A stretch of 64,000 nt of DNA from Megasphaera_A sueciensis (lineage in GTDB: Bacteria; Bacillota; Negativicutes; Veillonellales; Megasphaeraceae). Shown piece by piece: positions 61,918-64,000 of the stretch (position 1 is the stretch's first letter; every line of letters starts with the position of its first letter). The DNA lies in NCBI RefSeq assembly GCF_050219315.1, contig NZ_CP116939.1:1-64000 (forward strand), in the 5' to 3' direction. The notes under the pieces are model-generated. The model had not been told where the DNA came from. It ran no database searches and saw only the letters and a program-made list of their open reading frames with translations. The position numbers were made by a program, and so were the translations under genes.

Positions 61918-62373
61918 GTGACACAGCATGAAGAACAACAAACTTTACAAACATATGAGCAATTGAAACTTTGCAATCAACTTTGTTTTCCTTTATATGC
62001 AGCATCTAAGGAAGTTGTTAAACACTATAGGCCCTATCTGAAAAAATTAGACTTGACATATACACAATATATTACCATGATGGTTTTATGGGAAAAACGA
62101 GAAATCAATATTAAAGAATTGGGAGATTGCTTGTATTTGGATTCGGGAACCTTGACGCCGTTGCTTAAAAAGTTAGAATCAAAAGGATATTTAAAGCGAT
62201 CTCGTCTCCCTGCGGATGAGCGAAATGTTATGGTAACCTTGACACAAACTGGAAGCGATTTGCGCCAGGAGGCGAGAGATATTCCAGGAAAAATGGGTAC
62301 TTGTGTCAAACTTTCGCAGGATGAAATACAAGAGCTTCGCAACCTCTTGCATAAACTTTTGGAAACATTGTAG
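61918..62373 (+). CDS. ohrR: OhrR-type MarR-family peroxide-sensing repressor
   Basis: A 151-residue winged-helix repressor close to Bacillus OhrR. Shared parts are LKLCNQLCFPLYAASKEV, LDLTYTQYITMM, LYLDSGTLTPLLKKLE and DERNV. C23 in NQLCF matches the single sensing cysteine; C19, four residues earlier, is extra. Organic peroxide oxidation of this Cys releases DNA. No ohr gene is adjacent; its own thioredoxin operon is the likely target. GTG 61918 is seven bases after AAGG; a TTG at 61903 is the alternative. Confidence 0.88.
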   Translation: MTQHEEQQTLQTYEQLKLCNQLCFPLYAASKEVVKHYRPYLKKLDLTYTQYITMMVLWEKREINIKELGDCLYLDSGTLTPLLKKLESKGYLKRSRLPADERNVMVTLTQTGSDLRQEARDIPGKMGTCVKLSQDEIQELRNLLHKLLETL

Positions 62374-62407
62374 TTTATAACAGCATAGTAAGAAAAATGT
62401 GTAAGAG

Positions 62408-62454
62408 AAAACCAGTACCAAGAATGAAATAAAATCATTTTTAGTACTGGTTTT
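62408..62454. terminator. Bidirectional terminator between ohrR and lysP
   Basis: AAAACCAGTAC and GTACTGGTTTT form an 11-base perfect stem with a 25-base loop. It lies between convergent genes and is flanked by A and T runs. Confidence 0.75.
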
Positions 62455-62501
62455 GTATTTTTTATATTCAACAAGTCAATGTTTTTACTGTTCTTCTTAG
62501 T

Positions 62502-63950
62502 TTAGTCGGTATGTTTTGATAAATCAACTTCTTTTAAAGGAATTAATTGGGTGTGATGTTTTAATTTATGCCAAATGAAAACAGCTAGAAATACAGGAAT
62601 TCCGATGTAAGCTACGCTGGCACCATACCAGTCGATAGAAGGACCTATGAAAGCTGAATAATTTTGGCCGGCAGTGACAATAATGCACAAGATAAGAGCC
62701 AGAATAGGTCCAAAGGGGAAAAGAGAAGCTTTATAAGGTAATACGCTTAAATCCTTTCCTTGTGCTTTAAATGCTCGGCGGAAGCGATAATGGCAAATAG
62801 CGATACCGATCCAAGTAATGAAACCGGCCATGCCGCTGATATTGACCAGCCAGTTGTAGGCAGTGCCTTCGCCGATCAGAGAGGTGAGAAATGCAGCAAA
62901 TCCAAAGATGACGGTAGCAAAAAGTGCATTTGTCGGGACACCTCGTTTATTCAGCGTAAGAAAACATTTGGGAGCTTGTCCTGTTTCGGCCATAGCATAT
63001 AACATACGTGTAGATACATATAGGCCGGAATTGCCGGCAGAAAGGACTGCGGTTAATATAACTGCATTCATGATAGAAGCTGCGGCAGCAAATCCAAATC
63101 GTTGGAAAACAAGGGTGAAAGGACTGATGGATATATTTTCTATTTCTGTGTTTAGCAGATTGGGATCTGTATAAGGAATAAGGAAACCTATAACGGTAAA
63201 AGCTCCTAAATAGAAAATAAGAATACGCCAAAATATAGAATGAACGGCACGAGGAACGTTTTTTTCGGGATCTTCGCTTTCTCCTGCGGCAATACCAATC
63301 ATTTCTGTTCCCTGAAAGGAAAAACCGGCAACCATAAAAATTCCCAACATGGAAGTGACACCACCGACAAATGGGGCATCGCCGATAGTCCAATTCATAA
63401 AACCCGGTGATGGGGTAGGCCCGAATCCTAAGATAAGCAATGTTCCTACAACAAGAAAGACAAGAACCGTAAGTACCTTTATACCAGCGAAAATAAATTC
63501 ACTTTCACCATATGAGCGGGTAGATAAATAATTCAGAATAAATAAGATCGCCAAAAACATTCCACTCCAAACGGCGGCCGGTACATCAGGAAACCAATAT
63601 TTCATGATAAGTGCACCGGCTACCAATTCGGCGGCAACCGTAATAGCCCAGTTAAACCAATAATTCCAGCCTAAAGCAAATCCCAGAGACCTATCTACAT
63701 AACGATTCGCATAGGTTTCAAAAGACCCGCTGACTGGTAAATAGGAAGCCATTTCGCCTAAGCTGGTCATAAGGAAGTACACCATAACGCCGATAAAAAT
63801 ATAGGCTACTAACGCACCACCAGGGCCGGCTTTACTGACTGTTTCCCCGCCGGCAACAAAAAGTCCGGTCCCAATAGCGCCGCCGATAGCAATCATATTC
63901 ATGTGCCGCGCTTTGAGACTCCGACGTAAGCCTTGCTTTTCTTCGTTCAT
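62502..63950 (-). CDS. lysP: Lysine-specific permease (APC family, LysP-like)
   Basis: A 482-residue inner-membrane amino acid permease with 12 hydrophobic segments. It agrees closely with remembered E. coli LysP along its length: GAIGTGLFVAGGETVSKAGPGGA, SLGEMASYLPVSGSF, GFALGWNYWFNW, GFSFQGTEMIGIAAGESEDP and the IPYTDPNLL loop. LysP imports lysine with protons. ATG 63950 is likely; a TTG at 63962 is possible. The promoter region is cut by the window end, so a lysine riboswitch can be neither seen nor excluded. Confidence 0.88.
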   Translation of the reverse strand: MNEEKQGLRRSLKARHMNMIAIGGAIGTGLFVAGGETVSKAGPGGALVAYIFIGVMVYFLMTSLGEMASYLPVSGSFETYANRYVDRSLGFALGWNYWFNWAITVAAELVAGALIMKYWFPDVPAAVWSGMFLAILFILNYLSTRSYGESEFIFAGIKVLTVLVFLVVGTLLILGFGPTPSPGFMNWTIGDAPFVGGVTSMLGIFMVAGFSFQGTEMIGIAAGESEDPEKNVPRAVHSIFWRILIFYLGAFTVIGFLIPYTDPNLLNTEIENISISPFTLVFQRFGFAAAASIMNAVILTAVLSAGNSGLYVSTRMLYAMAETGQAPKCFLTLNKRGVPTNALFATVIFGFAAFLTSLIGEGTAYNWLVNISGMAGFITWIGIAICHYRFRRAFKAQGKDLSVLPYKASLFPFGPILALILCIIVTAGQNYSAFIGPSIDWYGASVAYIGIPVFLAVFIWHKLKHHTQLIPLKEVDLSKHTD

Positions 63951-64000
63951 ATCAAACCACAACCTTTTGTTAATGTTAAGAACACGATAGTCTTACTCGT

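Noticed and set aside
1..64000. CRISPR array, insertion sequence or prophage
   Set aside because: No regularly spaced repeats, transposase or phage structural genes were found in any part of the window.

Overview
The window looks like a chromosomal housekeeping segment of a Gram-negative-staining Firmicute (class Negativicutes, perhaps a Veillonella/Megasphaera/Dialister relative). The evidence is Firmicutes-style gene order and regulation: a CIRCE element, a CtsR operon, a Cys T-box, the ctsR-mcsA-mcsB-clpC-radA, secG-rnr-smpB and rimP-nusA-ylxR-ylxQ-infB blocks. Signs of an anaerobic lifestyle are rubredoxin, a ferredoxin-type thioredoxin reductase and acyl-CoA chemistry. The genus is an inference; no rRNA is present to test it. 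I see no insertion sequence, prophage or CRISPR array.

Layout. (1) 1-9.2 kb: CIRCE-controlled htpG, then uvrB-uvrA-uvrC with a LexA-like box. (2) 9.3-12.5 kb: a PadR regulator, a 53-residue rubredoxin, an FMN 2-hydroxyacid dehydrogenase with an extra N-terminal cysteine cluster, and a divergent DUF535 gene. (3) 12.5-23.3 kb: ctsR-mcsA-mcsB-clpC-radA, a small peptide, yacL, an ispD-ispF fusion, gltX and a broken small ORF. (4) 23.4-31.3 kb: an accessory block between gltX and cysS, with acyl-CoA dehydrogenase, family III CoA-transferase, crotonase, GntP-type permease, an unfamiliar HTH regulator, a small membrane protein and an AEC transporter. (5) 31.3-35.5 kb: Cys T-box, cysS, mrnC, rlmB, yacP/rae1, sigH. 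(6) 35.5-45.7 kb: secG-rnr-smpB, pit, polA-mutM-coaE-lytic transglycosylase, tRNA-Leu(CAG). (7) 45.7-54.6 kb: an unknown gene, then rimP to ribF. (8) 54.6-64 kb: aminotransferase, recQ-thyA-folA, a cold-shock gene, an unusual carbamoyltransferase, a flavoprotein-thioredoxin-OhrR operon and a convergent lysP-type permease.

The strongest unusual signals are these. McsB keeps its fold but has lost almost every catalytic residue of the arginine kinase family. A thioredoxin-reductase homologue without pyridine-nucleotide motifs sits in one operon with a CGHC thioredoxin and an OhrR repressor, under an inverted-repeat operator. A CaiA/CaiB/CaiD-like acyl-CoA module has its own permease and a regulator I cannot place. 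An orphan carbamoyltransferase has altered STRTR and HCLP signatures. All functional statements rest on motif reading and remembered family sequences; nothing was searched or computed.
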